Below are positions 1 through 8,898 of a stretch of DNA of 30,937 bases, one piece after another. The notes below the pieces were generated by a model. The model saw only the letters and a list, made by a program, of their open reading frames with translations, searched no databases and had not been told where the DNA came from. The stretch lies in assembly GCA_947482805.1 (NCBI GenBank), contig CANKLK010000007.1, positions 1 to 30,937 on the forward strand. The letters are read 5' to 3'. This DNA is from Flavobacteriaceae bacterium (GTDB lineage: Bacteria; Bacteroidota; Bacteroidia; Flavobacteriales; Flavobacteriaceae). A program made the translations under genes and the position numbers. Position 1 is the stretch's first letter; each line of letters starts with the position of its first letter.

Positions 1-180
1 GGTTTAATTCGAACTTTTTAGATAGCTCAGCAAGCGTTTGCTGACTCTTTACGGCTTCTAGTGCCACCTTAGCCTTGAAGGCAGGACTGAATTTTCTGCG
101 GGTTTGCTTTTTCATAATTGAGGTTTAAAATAATAAAAAATTATTAACTAACCCTCTGGTCTGAAATTTGGGGAGTATTA
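1..180 (-). mobile_element. IS3-family insertion sequence, left end only
   Basis: This is the 5' end of an insertion sequence that runs out of the window at base 1. It carries the start of an orfA-type transposase gene (2-115, minus). Upstream of that gene is a terminal stretch at about 158-180, read on the minus strand as ACTCCCCAAATTTCAGACC, which resembles the terminal inverted repeats of IS3-family elements. The element interrupts the acyltransferase gene to its right. The exact boundary, about 177-180, is inferred from where that protein stops resembling its family. The other inverted repeat, orfB and the target duplication are outside the window. Confidence 0.75.
2..115 (-). CDS. IS3-family transposase OrfA, N-terminal part (runs off window)
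   Basis: The reading frame starts with ATG at 115-113 and stays open to the window edge, giving 38 residues. It begins MKKQTRRKFSPAFKAKVALE and continues with a TLAELSKKFEL helix. This is the characteristic start of the helix-turn-helix (HTH_Tnp_1) OrfA protein of IS3-family elements, which binds the element ends and is normally joined to the DDE transposase OrfB by a programmed frameshift. Only the first third of OrfA is present, so whether the element is intact cannot be judged. Family recognition is strong despite the short length. Confidence 0.82.
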   Translation of the reverse strand, partial: MKKQTRRKFSPAFKAKVALEAVKSQQTLAELSKKFELN

Positions 181-482
181 TAATCATCAAAAACAAAAAA
201 GAATAAGAATAAGACAATAAAATAAAGGGGGGTAATTCGTAAAGTCCTGCGAATATAAAAATTTAATAGAACTTTTGCTGTACAACTGTTTTTAGATATA
301 CTGAAATTTAAACTATTTGTTATTAAAAAACCCGATAAAACAAAAAACATAATAACACCAAGTTCTCCAATCCTAAAATAATATTTTGTAAATCCACACC
401 AATGGGAAATTAAAACAAAACTCACAGAAATAAATCTGTAAACATCCAGTCGTTCATATTTATGAAATTTATTATGATTCAT
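144..482 (-). pseudogene. Acyltransferase 3 family (OafA-like), truncated by the IS
   Basis: The frame opens at ATG 482 (a TTG three bases earlier is less likely) and overlaps the end of the upstream FkbM gene by 11 nt. It shows the N-terminal signature of membrane acyltransferase 3 proteins: ERLDVYRFISV, a conserved SH (H27) in the first membrane helix, then FFVLSGFLIT at residues 46-55 and RRTLRITPLYF. Such enzymes O-acylate cell-surface sugars and are usually about 340-380 residues. Here the family sequence ends near residue 100, and the last residues (PQISDQRVS, stop at 144) are encoded by the end of the IS3 element. The gene is therefore cut after roughly the first quarter and should be non-functional unless the rest lies beyond the IS. 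Confidence 0.8.
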
Positions 483-1218
483 CAAGACGCAATAAATTAA
501 TAATCAATAACTCTCCATGAATACTCAAGGTATAATTATGGTTGTTCAGAGCAGAAAATAAACTCATTGCACAACCTGGTTTCAGGCGGTCATGCAATTC
601 TATGACTAGGGTTTTTACTTTATATAACCATGAACAATTATTCTCAAATATCTCTTTTTCTGCACCTTCTATATCAAGCTTTAACACATCTATTGAATCT
701 AAAGAATAACGTTCTATGATTTTATCAATGGTGATAGAGCCAATATTAACCCCTCTTGTTGTAATACATTTAATAAAATGAGAATCATTTGAATCACTTT
801 GCTCTAGTGTCACACCATCATTATGGAACCAAACAGCTTTTTGCTCAACAATAATTTTACTAATTCCTGTAGTATTGTTAATTAGTATATTGAAATTATT
901 TATTTCTGGTTCAATAGCAAGAATTTTTGCTTCTGGATATTTTTTTGAAAAGTATAAAGATGTTAATCCAATATTTGCTCCGGCATCAATAATAAATTGT
1001 GGCTTATGATCAAGATGAAAATCATATTCCTTATTTACAATTACTTGGTTGAAAACATCAATATCACTTGTATTATTACGAAGTTGTATTTTTTTAAAAT
1101 AAAAAATATTGATAATTTCAAATTTAAAATAATATATTTTTAGAAATAAAAATGTCCCACCAAAAAAACCAAAACGAGTAATATACTTTAAAAAGTAAAA
1201 AAGCCTTATTTTTGTCAT
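472..1218 (-). CDS. FkbM family SAM-dependent methyltransferase
   Basis: 248 residues. The SAM-binding motif IDAGANIG is at residues 77-84, an acidic ribose-binding AIEPE follows at about 101-105, and the family hallmark LKLDIEGAE is at 179-187. This is the FkbM Rossmann-fold O-methyltransferase family, which typically methylates hydroxyls on sugars in polysaccharide loci. The N-terminal 60 residues are hydrophobic and AT-rich and may associate with the membrane. ATG at 1218 shares one base with the TAA of the GT25 gene (TAATG), suggesting translational coupling. Given an ABC-type exporter with a glycan-recognising Wzt, a methyl group added here could serve as a chain-end mark; that is inference. 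Confidence 0.88.
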   Translation of the reverse strand: MTKIRLFYFLKYITRFGFFGGTFLFLKIYYFKFEIINIFYFKKIQLRNNTSDIDVFNQVIVNKEYDFHLDHKPQFIIDAGANIGLTSLYFSKKYPEAKILAIEPEINNFNILINNTTGISKIIVEQKAVWFHNDGVTLEQSDSNDSHFIKCITTRGVNIGSITIDKIIERYSLDSIDVLKLDIEGAEKEIFENNCSWLYKVKTLVIELHDRLKPGCAMSLFSALNNHNYTLSIHGELLIINLLRLDES

Positions 1219-1976
1219 TAATTAATTAAAGTTGAAGGGTAAATTGAATTAGGGATAATTAGTTGTTTTTTCAAAGAAAAGCTTTTAATTAATTTATGAT
1301 AATTTGCAAACATTAAGGTAGTATCAAAGCCGTGTTTCAAAGGAGTGTCTAATTCAATAATTTTTTGGGCTCCTTCATAACTCAATGCATATGCATGAGT
1401 TCCACCATAAACTCCTGCAATATTTAAATTTTTAGAATATGATTTAGAAAAAAAATGCTTATTCCACACTCTTGAGGATAGGCCATCAGTAATTGTTGGC
1501 ATTACTAAATGTTTTATTTTTAACAAACTTCTAGTAAATTTATTTTCGGACCATCTAGAAATTGGATTATAGCCAAGATAAAATAAATCCCAATTTTGGG
1601 GAAGCTCTAAAATTGCACTCTGGAAATAATCAATTCTATCTTCAATAAGATATGCGTCATCCTCTAAAATTAATACCTTCTTCAACTTCTCTTTAACTAT
1701 TTGTTTTTGTAATAACAGATGAGACATGGCACAGCCTAATTGTCCTTTATTCCATATTTTACAACGATCATAGCTTAGTTTGTTATCAATAAAGAAAGGT
1801 TTAGGAAACATCCCCACAAACTCCAATTTTGGGAATAACTCTTTGCCATCTATTCCTTGAAAAACCTCTACTTTTAAATCAGGGTTTTTAATGAGGAATT
1901 CATTTAATCTTTCGCTATTTCTTTTAATAGAAATAACATATATCTTATCAAAATATTTATTTAAAGAATGAGTCAT
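1218..1976 (-). CDS. Glycosyltransferase family 25 (LPS-type)
   Basis: 252 residues with the GT25 pattern: KIYVISIKRNSERL near the N-terminus (residues 11-24), KGQLGCAMSHL at 77-87, and the acidic VLILEDDAYL at 101-110 that matches the metal and nucleotide-sugar site of these enzymes. GT25 members, such as the Lex1 and LgtB types, transfer galactose-like sugars onto lipooligosaccharides. ATG at 1976 overlaps the TGA of the upstream GT4 gene as ATGA. The donor and acceptor cannot be read from sequence. The conserved GGTHAYALSYEGAQKII stretch is also typical of the family. Confidence 0.88.
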   Translation of the reverse strand: MTHSLNKYFDKIYVISIKRNSERLNEFLIKNPDLKVEVFQGIDGKELFPKLEFVGMFPKPFFIDNKLSYDRCKIWNKGQLGCAMSHLLLQKQIVKEKLKKVLILEDDAYLIEDRIDYFQSAILELPQNWDLFYLGYNPISRWSENKFTRSLLKIKHLVMPTITDGLSSRVWNKHFFSKSYSKNLNIAGVYGGTHAYALSYEGAQKIIELDTPLKHGFDTTLMFANYHKLIKSFSLKKQLIIPNSIYPSTLIN

Positions 1977-2995
1977 CTTAAAATTTCTAAATAGTGAGTA
2001 GCAACTACATTTACGTCAAACCTCTTCTTTGAAAATAATCTTACTTCTTTTCTATTAAATTTAGATAATTCATCTATCCGCATTTTCATGCCCTCAATAT
2101 CATCCAAAATATATCCAGTTATACCTTCAGTAACTACTTCAGGAATTGCTGCATTCCCGTAAGCCAAGACAGGCGTTCCACAAGCCATTGCTTCAATCAT
2201 AACCATGCCAAATGCTTCTTCAGTTCTTGCAGGGAAAAGCATTGCCTTTGCCATACCAAGATATTTGTTTTTACCTTCATCATCCAATGTTCCGACATAC
2301 TGTATTTGATAACCATCAACAAACGGTTCAATTTCTTTTTTATAATAATCAATTTCTTCAGGCAAATTGGAAATATTTCCCGCAAGAATAAGTCGATTTC
2401 CAGTTTCTAAAGCAATTTGAATTGCCTCATGGGCACCTTTTAACCGTTCTAACCTACTTAGAAATATCAATGGTGCATCAGCAGGAAGTGTTTCAACTAA
2501 CGTATAGTTGGAAAAGTCTATTGCATTGTAAACAGTATGCCATTCTCCAGAAACATTACCTGTTGATACACACCAATCGCTTGGGGCTGTAAACTTAATG
2601 TTAGAATTGGGAAGCCTATTAATAATTTTTATGTTTCGCTTATTAATTATACGACCATAAGTCATAATTTTAAATACAGAGTGGTTTAAAATAGGTAAAA
2701 GGAACAATAATCTGCCAAAATTGTGAACTAAATCATACTGATTCCTGTTCTTCCAAATAAACCACCAGGCTTTAGGAATTGCAAGTAATGCATGAATCTT
2801 TTTAGGAGGAAATCCTTCTTTACCATACCCGTGAACTCTACATCCTTCAACAACAGAACCATTCGTCACCTTCAAATGAACTTCATGCCCGAGTTTTGCA
2901 TACTCTTTAGCAAACATATAAACAAGGCGTTCATGACCACCATAACCCTTTGGAGGTACAAGAATACCCGGGTCCATTACCAGCAAAATTTTCAA
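1973..2995 (-). CDS. GT4 family glycosyltransferase
   Basis: 340 residues with a GT-B fold. The N-terminus MKILLVMDPG followed by VPPKGYGGHERLV (13-25) is the acceptor-side glycine-rich motif. The C-terminal half has FLSRLERLKG (178-187) and the retaining-enzyme EX7E motif EAFGMVMIE at 260-268, then ACGTPVLAYG. The start is TTG at 2995, which overlaps the upstream stop as TTGA. The next ATG (2977) would delete the first beta strand, which matches GT4 relatives, so TTG is preferred. The likely role is addition of one sugar to the growing lipid-linked glycan at the cytoplasmic membrane; the sugar is unknown. Confidence 0.9.
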   Translation of the reverse strand: MKILLVMDPGILVPPKGYGGHERLVYMFAKEYAKLGHEVHLKVTNGSVVEGCRVHGYGKEGFPPKKIHALLAIPKAWWFIWKNRNQYDLVHNFGRLLFLLPILNHSVFKIMTYGRIINKRNIKIINRLPNSNIKFTAPSDWCVSTGNVSGEWHTVYNAIDFSNYTLVETLPADAPLIFLSRLERLKGAHEAIQIALETGNRLILAGNISNLPEEIDYYKKEIEPFVDGYQIQYVGTLDDEGKNKYLGMAKAMLFPARTEEAFGMVMIEAMACGTPVLAYGNAAIPEVVTEGITGYILDDIEGMKMRIDELSKFNRKEVRLFSKKRFDVNVVATHYLEILR

Positions 2996-4311
2996 TCCAA
3001 TATGCTTTTATATAATTCTAAATAATCAGATGCTAGATCTTTAAAAGAACGCGGAGGAGTTATTTTTTTCGCCATTTCATTGAGTAAGTCAGGATCGGTG
3101 ATACATTTTAAAATTTGCCTTCGCAGATCTTCAACATTGTTAAACTTGAATAATAGACCATTTCCACCATGAGTAATTTGCTCTGCATTACCATAAACAT
3201 TGCTTGCGATTACAGGCAAACGTGCTGCAAAAGCTTCTTGAATCACCAAAGGGCTCATTTCTGAAAAAGTGGAGCATAAACATAAAATATCATGCTTTTG
3301 CATTGTTGGTATCACATCCTTTTGTTCTAACTTGCCTCCCCAAAATACATTTGATTGATTCTCAGTTTTAATCCGCTGTTCTTGTTCAAAGGCTTCATCG
3401 TCAGAATTCCCATAAATAGAAAGCGAAACTAAAGTACTATCAATTTCTCTTAATGCTTCGAGTATCAGATGCAAACCTTTGAACTTATTTAGTCGACCCA
3501 AAAAAAGTAACCGTAGTGGACTATGGACAGGTTTATTTTCTATAGAATCAGAAATACTGTCCAGTGGTAATGCTTGTGGCATAAAACAAATCTTGTTAGG
3601 GTCTATCCCGTTTGTTTGCAAAACCTTTTGATACCATTCGGTAATTGCTACTACTCGGTCACAGGAGCTGACAAGGGTCTTCAAATCAGCATTTAATTTT
3701 GCAAGAATTGGAACGGTACCTAAAGATGTACCGACCTTGTTACCCCATTTGGATGTATTTATGGATAATTTATACAAAATGGTAGAAGCCGTGGTTAAAT
3801 AACAAGCTGCATAAGTATACCCTCTTGAATGCAGGTAACAAGTACTGCAATTGCGCAAATCAATTTCTCCACTACATAACGATTCACCCCTAAAAACAAG
3901 AGTGCCTGTCTTGCAAGAGTATCCAGCTAAATGAAATGTCATTATAACCCTAGCACCGCTTGCTTTAGCCGCCTGAACATGTTTCAGAGTTATTCCATTG
4001 CTACCGGCCAAATCATGAAAGTGAATAAGATCTGGTTGTTCTTTGTTCAAATACTTAACAAAGTTTTTCAATCCGTCCGGTGCACGAAAACCCATGATAA
4101 GTGAACGATTTACAAACGAGGATTCGGCGTATTGATGCACTGACAACCCATCATATACATAATCAGCAGACTCGGTTTTCCCGTAGTACGGAATCACTAT
4201 TTTTACTTCAACCCCCTGCTGCTGTAACTTTTTGCTCAACGCCCATGTATAGACTTCTGTACCAGCGGTTTGTTGAGGAAGAAAATGATTAAGGACCTGG
4301 AGAACTTTCAT
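2992..4311 (-). CDS. GT4 family glycosyltransferase with cysteine cluster
   Basis: 439 residues. The GT-B N-domain starts MKVLQVLNHFLPQQTAGTEV; the C-domain has LFLGRLNKFKG (269-279) and the EX7E-type motif EMSPLVIQE (351-359), followed by AARLPVIAS. Between the two halves is a set of cysteines at about 133, 146, 155 and 158 (spacing CX12CX8CX2C). This is seen in a subset of GT4 enzymes and could bind metal, although that is not established here. ATG at 4311 lies 3 bp after the stop of the upstream GT8-like gene. It probably acts in sequence with the adjacent GT4 gene. The donor sugar cannot be inferred. Confidence 0.9.
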   Translation of the reverse strand: MKVLQVLNHFLPQQTAGTEVYTWALSKKLQQQGVEVKIVIPYYGKTESADYVYDGLSVHQYAESSFVNRSLIMGFRAPDGLKNFVKYLNKEQPDLIHFHDLAGSNGITLKHVQAAKASGARVIMTFHLAGYSCKTGTLVFRGESLCSGEIDLRNCSTCYLHSRGYTYAACYLTTASTILYKLSINTSKWGNKVGTSLGTVPILAKLNADLKTLVSSCDRVVAITEWYQKVLQTNGIDPNKICFMPQALPLDSISDSIENKPVHSPLRLLFLGRLNKFKGLHLILEALREIDSTLVSLSIYGNSDDEAFEQEQRIKTENQSNVFWGGKLEQKDVIPTMQKHDILCLCSTFSEMSPLVIQEAFAARLPVIASNVYGNAEQITHGGNGLLFKFNNVEDLRRQILKCITDPDLLNEMAKKITPPRSFKDLASDYLELYKSILD

Positions 4312-4314
4312 TTC

Positions 4315-5148
4315 TTAAATACCCAATACTTTTTTCCATGAATATTGCCACATTTTATGACGTACGGGGCCTACAAAATGACGGAGAGCGATTTTATTAT
4401 AATCTACAGCATGCGAAAATTTAAAGCCATCCGTTCCCCCAACAACAAATGATTCAACTTGCATAACTTTAAATTGCTCTCGTTGCGCCAGCAGATGAGC
4501 TGCTGTCTGATCGCTCCAATAATGAAGTTCGCCTTGCTTTATTCTATCGTTTAGATATTTGAAAATAAAACTCCAGTCAGCAGGTTTATTTAAAACGATA
4601 AAACCAAAGTTCAATGGAAGTTCATTAGCAGGTAATTCAAATGAAGGATCAAAATAGCCTTTCCCTTCATCAACGATATACCAATTACTGGAAACAAACT
4701 GCTGACTGATTTTATAAAACTCTTTGTAAAAAAGGATATCAGAATCAGTAAACAACACAGGCCTGCTGAAGTCTGTTAACTGCCGTAAGATTTCAACTTT
4801 AAGTAAGGTGGGATATTCTTTAAACCATGATAGAGGCAAGCTTCCTTCTTGAATAACTATAGCACGAACCTGTACCCCAGTTATAGTACCTAATAAATCC
4901 AGCTCCTCTTGTTTATAAGAACCGTCGTTATAGATAATCCAGGAGTAAGGCCTACCTACATTCTTGTAAAAGGATGCTATAGAATAAAGCTGGTCAGCAA
5001 ACTGTTTACTGCCAGAAAAACTGACTATATTAAAATTAACTAGTGGGTTTACATCATTTAGCCAATTAGGTTTGAATGCAGAAGAAAAATTCTGCTTTCT
5101 TTTTTTTGCAGTTGCCTCAGTAATGTATCTGATTGTTCTTCCAATCAT
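4315..5148 (-). CDS. Putative GT-A (GT8-like) glycosyltransferase
   Basis: 277 residues, without a confident named family. Several features fit a GT8-like retaining GT-A enzyme: VLFTDSDILFY with a DXD metal motif near residue 134, LNFGFIVLNKP (like the NAGVMLIN segment of GT8), a SDQTAAHLL segment, and a C-terminal HFVGPVRHKMW resembling the HYSG...KPW end of GT8 enzymes. ATG at 5148 overlaps the TGA of the methyltransferase gene as ATGA. Its position between two GT4 genes and a methyltransferase supports a role in glycan assembly. A non-transferase hypothetical protein remains possible. Confidence 0.68.
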   Translation of the reverse strand: MIGRTIRYITEATAKKRKQNFSSAFKPNWLNDVNPLVNFNIVSFSGSKQFADQLYSIASFYKNVGRPYSWIIYNDGSYKQEELDLLGTITGVQVRAIVIQEGSLPLSWFKEYPTLLKVEILRQLTDFSRPVLFTDSDILFYKEFYKISQQFVSSNWYIVDEGKGYFDPSFELPANELPLNFGFIVLNKPADWSFIFKYLNDRIKQGELHYWSDQTAAHLLAQREQFKVMQVESFVVGGTDGFKFSHAVDYNKIALRHFVGPVRHKMWQYSWKKVLGI

Positions 5149-5972
5149 TTTATATCCTTTGCTTTAGCAATCATCCAATCCATACTAAAAGCACGTCCTT
5201 CTTGCACAATTTTGATTTTTTCAATCTTCGATAATGAAGAATAAACGTCTGGCAGTTCAAAAATTTTCCGGTTGTCATCATAACTGGCAGTATAGTCTAT
5301 TGTATGTGTATCAACAAACAATTGATGCAGGTATTCTTTTACATCTTTTTCATGCATTGGATGAAGCTCTATAATCAGGTCACTGTTCTGCAATGAATCA
5401 ATCAATTCTTTAGTAAACAGATGTCGTTCATACCCTTCACAGTCACAAATAATCAATGACCGGTGTGCCTTTACAAGAGTACTGAGATTTTCTGCTGTAC
5501 ATTCCTGTCTAATTTCTACACGGTCTAAAACATTATTTAAGACAGCCATTTCTTTACAAAGCTGTTGAGCTGTTTCACTTATATCAAATGCATACAGCTT
5601 TGCTTCTTTAAAATGTTGTGCCAATCCCACTGCATAAAAACCCTCTGCACATCCAACATCAATGATGCATGAATAGTTATTGCATACCAATTTCAGAAAC
5701 ACATCAGTCAATTCATTTTCATAAGTACCTGAAAGTTTGGGGTATATAGAACTACCAAACGATAAAAAACCCGGATATTTTAACCCTTTCATCAATCCTG
5801 TCCGTACAATTAAATCACTGAACTGATCCTGTAATTTTTTTTCTGATTGAGCGTGCTCTTGCAAACTTCTTCTGTAACGGAGAAATTCAAAAATCTTTCC
5901 AAGCAGAATTAATATTCCCCTACCTACTTTTGTAACAACAAAAAGATCAATGATAGATATAAAGAATTTCAC
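5145..5972 (-). CDS. Class I SAM-dependent methyltransferase
   Basis: 275 residues. SAM-binding motif I is IIDVGCAEGFYAVGLA at about 103-118, with LYAFDIS as the acidic motif II. A later LIICDCEGYERHLF resembles the D-EG- motif of FkbM-type enzymes, so it is probably a sugar O-methyltransferase. The first 30 residues are hydrophobic and may form a membrane anchor. The start is GTG at 5972: an in-frame TAA lies just upstream and the next ATG is only at residue 61, inside the domain. It is the first gene after the 241-bp gap at 5973-6213, so it may begin a transcription unit. Confidence 0.82.
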   Translation of the reverse strand: MKFFISIIDLFVVTKVGRGILILLGKIFEFLRYRRSLQEHAQSEKKLQDQFSDLIVRTGLMKGLKYPGFLSFGSSIYPKLSGTYENELTDVFLKLVCNNYSCIIDVGCAEGFYAVGLAQHFKEAKLYAFDISETAQQLCKEMAVLNNVLDRVEIRQECTAENLSTLVKAHRSLIICDCEGYERHLFTKELIDSLQNSDLIIELHPMHEKDVKEYLHQLFVDTHTIDYTASYDDNRKIFELPDVYSSLSKIEKIKIVQEGRAFSMDWMIAKAKDIK

Positions 5973-6035
5973 TATTTTAATTTATTTAAATGAAGAATTT
6001 GTCAGCTATTACTATTGATTCTAATTGGCTTAATC

Positions 6036-6059
6036 GTTGTATAAAAAATTTATAACAAC
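6036..6059. terminator. Imperfect AT-rich stem-loop in the 5973-6213 gap
   Basis: GTTGTATAAA at 6036-6045 pairs with TTTATAACAAC at 6049-6059, with one bulged base and a 3-nt loop. It lies in the non-coding gap between the GT2 gene ending at 6214 and the methyltransferase starting at 5972. It could terminate transcription or be an mRNA element. No GC-rich stem or clear U-tract is present, so the call is weak. No convincing Bacteroidota-type promoter was found in the rest of this gap. Confidence 0.25.
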
Positions 6060-6213
6060 ACCTAAACAACTTTCAGGCTAAAGTGTAATAAAGTCGAAAT
6101 TGTTTAAAAAATCATAGTAAATGAATAAACAGCTACCTAACAAATAGCAGTTACATTATTTCAACCAAAATCATATTTTTACTGCTTTTAAATTTAATAG
6201 ATCAACTAAACAA

Positions 6214-7089
6214 TCAAGAACGTACTGCCTCTTTTATATCTGAAGATGAGAAACCAACATGTGAGAGAATTTGCAATATTCCTTTAAAATCAAACGATAA
6301 AATAAAATATTTGAAAAGATTCACAAGTAAGCGCTTTTTATTTTTTGCGAGTAATGCTTTTTTTTCATAAACATTTAGTGGTAATTGAATTTCCGAAATT
6401 GCATCAAAAAAGTATAGGTAATTATTTAGTAAATAGCCCTTCACATTTTTGTTTTCCTGTTGATCGTGTTCTCTGTAAATCAGATAAATATAAGGCAAAA
6501 ATAAAATAGGCGCAGCAGATGTACTTTGCAAGTTAAAATACATGTCATTGGCAGGGCCGTATCTTTCTGGATACCCACTTAAAGATGCAAGAAATTCTCG
6601 TTTAAATACTCTGGATCCAGGGCCACCTGAAAGAATATTTTTTCCATTCAAATGACTCCTGATTGCCAGTTCGGAAGAGTACATAAATGGTTCACTAACA
6701 TCTTTACAATAGTAAATAGCACTATGATGGGCTTCAGGATTAAGTTGAAATACTTTAACAATATAATCCAGCGAATCCGAGGCAATCATGTCGTCTGAGT
6801 CCATAAACATAACATATTCACCTTTAGCATACGAAATTGCAAGATTTCTATTTGGGTAATCGCCAAGATTTTTTTCATTAACATACACACTTACCCGATG
6901 ATCTTTAATTGCATATTCTTTCGCCATCCATGCAGTTCGGTCGGTCGATTGATCATCTACAATAATCAATTCAAAATTAACATATGTTTGATGAAGTATA
7001 CTTTCGATCGCCTCAGCAATGTATTGTTCACGGTTATAGGCTGTCATTAATACTGATACTAATGGAGTATTCATACTGTTATTAATCAT
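6214..7089 (-). CDS. GT2 family glycosyltransferase
   Basis: 291 residues from ATG 7089, which overlaps the upstream stop as ATGA; a TTG at 7119 is in frame but would overlap further. Typical GT2 N-terminal domain: PLVSVLMTAYNRE (9-21), LIIVDDQSTD (41-50), and the metal-binding MDSDD at 96-100. Then comes a variable C-terminal acceptor part containing GGPGSRVFKREF and a NDMYF acidic segment. It is an inverting transferase that should use a nucleotide-sugar donor at the cytoplasmic face. It is the last gene of a run of five GT2-like genes before a gap of about 240 bp. Confidence 0.9.
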   Translation of the reverse strand: MINNSMNTPLVSVLMTAYNREQYIAEAIESILHQTYVNFELIIVDDQSTDRTAWMAKEYAIKDHRVSVYVNEKNLGDYPNRNLAISYAKGEYVMFMDSDDMIASDSLDYIVKVFQLNPEAHHSAIYYCKDVSEPFMYSSELAIRSHLNGKNILSGGPGSRVFKREFLASLSGYPERYGPANDMYFNLQSTSAAPILFLPYIYLIYREHDQQENKNVKGYLLNNYLYFFDAISEIQLPLNVYEKKALLAKNKKRLLVNLFKYFILSFDFKGILQILSHVGFSSSDIKEAVRS

Positions 7090-8054
7090 TTTGTTGAACC
7101 TTGCGGCACTTTGCTGCAAAATTGTTTATACCCCCATTGCAAACCATTTCGGCCTGCTGCTGAATGTAAAATCCTGAACAAAAGAGTAATCCATAATTCT
7201 GCAATAATAGCTATGATATTGTGATAAATCCAATAGGATTTTTTCAAAAGATTTAACTCATCTTTCTTCATCACTCCCCAGATACGTTTCATCATTGACA
7301 TGAAGGTATTCGGAATCTGAGGTAAACAAGAATATCTGTTGTAATTAAAAAAATCAACTATATATTTTTGGGACACCATATATGAAAAATACATATGATG
7401 GTAATGATAAACCAGCAAAGATGAATCTCTTAAAAGCTTCCAATCATTTAGAAGAGCCTCATCGGCCCAAATTTTATCCTCACAATAGGATGTTTCCTTA
7501 AAGGATATTTCAACAAGTGCAGTTTTCCGATACATTGCATTTACGTTATCCCAGCTGTTTACTGCTAACTGGTCCGTTTTTGAAAGTTTTGAAAATGATC
7601 CATCATGAAAATGAATGGTTTCTACAAATGGTGCAGTGGATCGTTTAAACCAAATTGCAGGATTTGCATTATCGTTTTGCCTTGCACCTTGTATACCTAC
7701 AACCGCCTTAACTTCGGGATCATGAAAATGACTTACCATCCTTTCTAACATGAATTTCTCTGAAATAGCTGCGTCTTGAACAGTAAGATAAATCAAGTCT
7801 CCGGCAGCTGCATTTACACCCACATTTCTGGTTAATCCATGGTTAAACAACACAGGATCAATGGGAATAATTGTAACACCAAATGAATTGGCAATTTCTA
7901 TACTATTGTCTGTTGACCCGGAATCTAAAATAATTATCTCTTTTAACAAAATACCTTCTTGATTATGAATGGATCCCAAGCATTCATTTAATGTTTTGCC
8001 CCCGTTTTTTACAGGTATTATAATTGAAACAGAATATTCAGTTTTTAGAGCCAT
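7086..8054 (-). CDS. GT2 family glycosyltransferase, rhamnosyltransferase-like
   Basis: 322 residues from ATG 8054 (the longer frame uses TTG at 8099 and overlaps the upstream gene by 62 nt). Motifs are SVSIIIPVKNGG, ILDSGSTDNS (42-51) and the stretch FNHGLTRNVG at 70-79, followed by AAGDLIYLTVQDA. The F-H-TRN and A-GD-T-DA pattern is shared with bacterial rhamnosyltransferases of GT2. Here the metal site reads QDA rather than DXD, as is common in that subgroup. The donor assignment is only suggestive, because no dTDP-rhamnose genes are in the window. Confidence 0.85.
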   Translation of the reverse strand: MALKTEYSVSIIIPVKNGGKTLNECLGSIHNQEGILLKEIIILDSGSTDNSIEIANSFGVTIIPIDPVLFNHGLTRNVGVNAAAGDLIYLTVQDAAISEKFMLERMVSHFHDPEVKAVVGIQGARQNDNANPAIWFKRSTAPFVETIHFHDGSFSKLSKTDQLAVNSWDNVNAMYRKTALVEISFKETSYCEDKIWADEALLNDWKLLRDSSLLVYHYHHMYFSYMVSQKYIVDFFNYNRYSCLPQIPNTFMSMMKRIWGVMKKDELNLLKKSYWIYHNIIAIIAELWITLLFRILHSAAGRNGLQWGYKQFCSKVPQGSTK

Positions 8055-8898
8055 GAATAAGATTATATAATGCAATTTTTGAGAGCTGAAATAATTCAAG
8101 GAAAGCCGGTCGCTTTAGAGTATATCTTGCATAGTTCCATACTAACAATCTAAAACTATACCTGTATTTTGAAAGAAGAATTACCCATTCTTTCAACAGC
8201 TTCAACTCTATTTGACGTCGATGTGGTATTGGATTAACATACAAATGAAAAGGTAGTTTCTCTTTCCATTTTTGATGAAATATGATTGCATTCTTTATCC
8301 AGGAAAGATTCAGTATCCCTGAAGAAGAATGAAACAAATGAATCTGACTTGTTACAAAATTTTTATACCCTGAATAATAAAAATGCAGACTGATATCCAA
8401 ATCGTAAAAATGAAAGCCATCGTAATGTCTTTCGTCAAAAGGCATCTTCAATAACAACTCCTTTTGGCATCCGATGAAAACTCCATCGATTACCAGTACT
8501 TCTTTTAAACAGTCAGATTCAGTCAATTCAAAATTCTCCTTTTCTATCAAATGATTAACAAATTTTACTTCATAATCAGGTGGATTAACCAGCCACCACG
8601 GAGAAGGTATCTCTGATTTATATATAGAACCGGCAAGACCAACAAGTCCTGCTTTATGCTTTTTTAAAACCGAAGCCAGCTCATTTCCCCATCCTTGATT
8701 CAAAAACAAGACGTCCTCATGTAGAAAACAAATTAGGTTATTTGACGACACAGCTGCCCCTTCGTTATAAGCCTTAAAAATTGAATTGCCCCCCTTTACA
8801 ATTACCAGTTCGTAAGCACAACCAATTGTTGATGCAATATTTTGTTTCAATTCTTCTGAAATAGTACCGCTACGGCTGCAAATAATTACCGAAATCAT
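8038..8898 (-). CDS. GT2-like glycosyltransferase (Glyco_tranf_2_5 / StrF-type)
   Basis: 286 residues. It resembles the Glyco_tranf_2_5 family: MISVIICSR at the N-terminus, AYNEGA at 43-48, CFLHEDV at 57-63 where HED replaces the DXD motif, VIDGVFIGC, and a YDLDISLHFYYSGYKN segment followed by LFHSSSG. These proteins are usually annotated as glycosyltransferases or StrF-domain proteins, although few have been characterised. ATG at 8898 shares a base with the TAA of the upstream GT2 gene. The role is presumed addition of one sugar in the same assembly line. Confidence 0.78.
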   Translation of the reverse strand: MISVIICSRSGTISEELKQNIASTIGCAYELVIVKGGNSIFKAYNEGAAVSSNNLICFLHEDVLFLNQGWGNELASVLKKHKAGLVGLAGSIYKSEIPSPWWLVNPPDYEVKFVNHLIEKENFELTESDCLKEVLVIDGVFIGCQKELLLKMPFDERHYDGFHFYDLDISLHFYYSGYKNFVTSQIHLFHSSSGILNLSWIKNAIIFHQKWKEKLPFHLYVNPIPHRRQIELKLLKEWVILLSKYRYSFRLLVWNYARYTLKRPAFLELFQLSKIALYNLIHGSKN

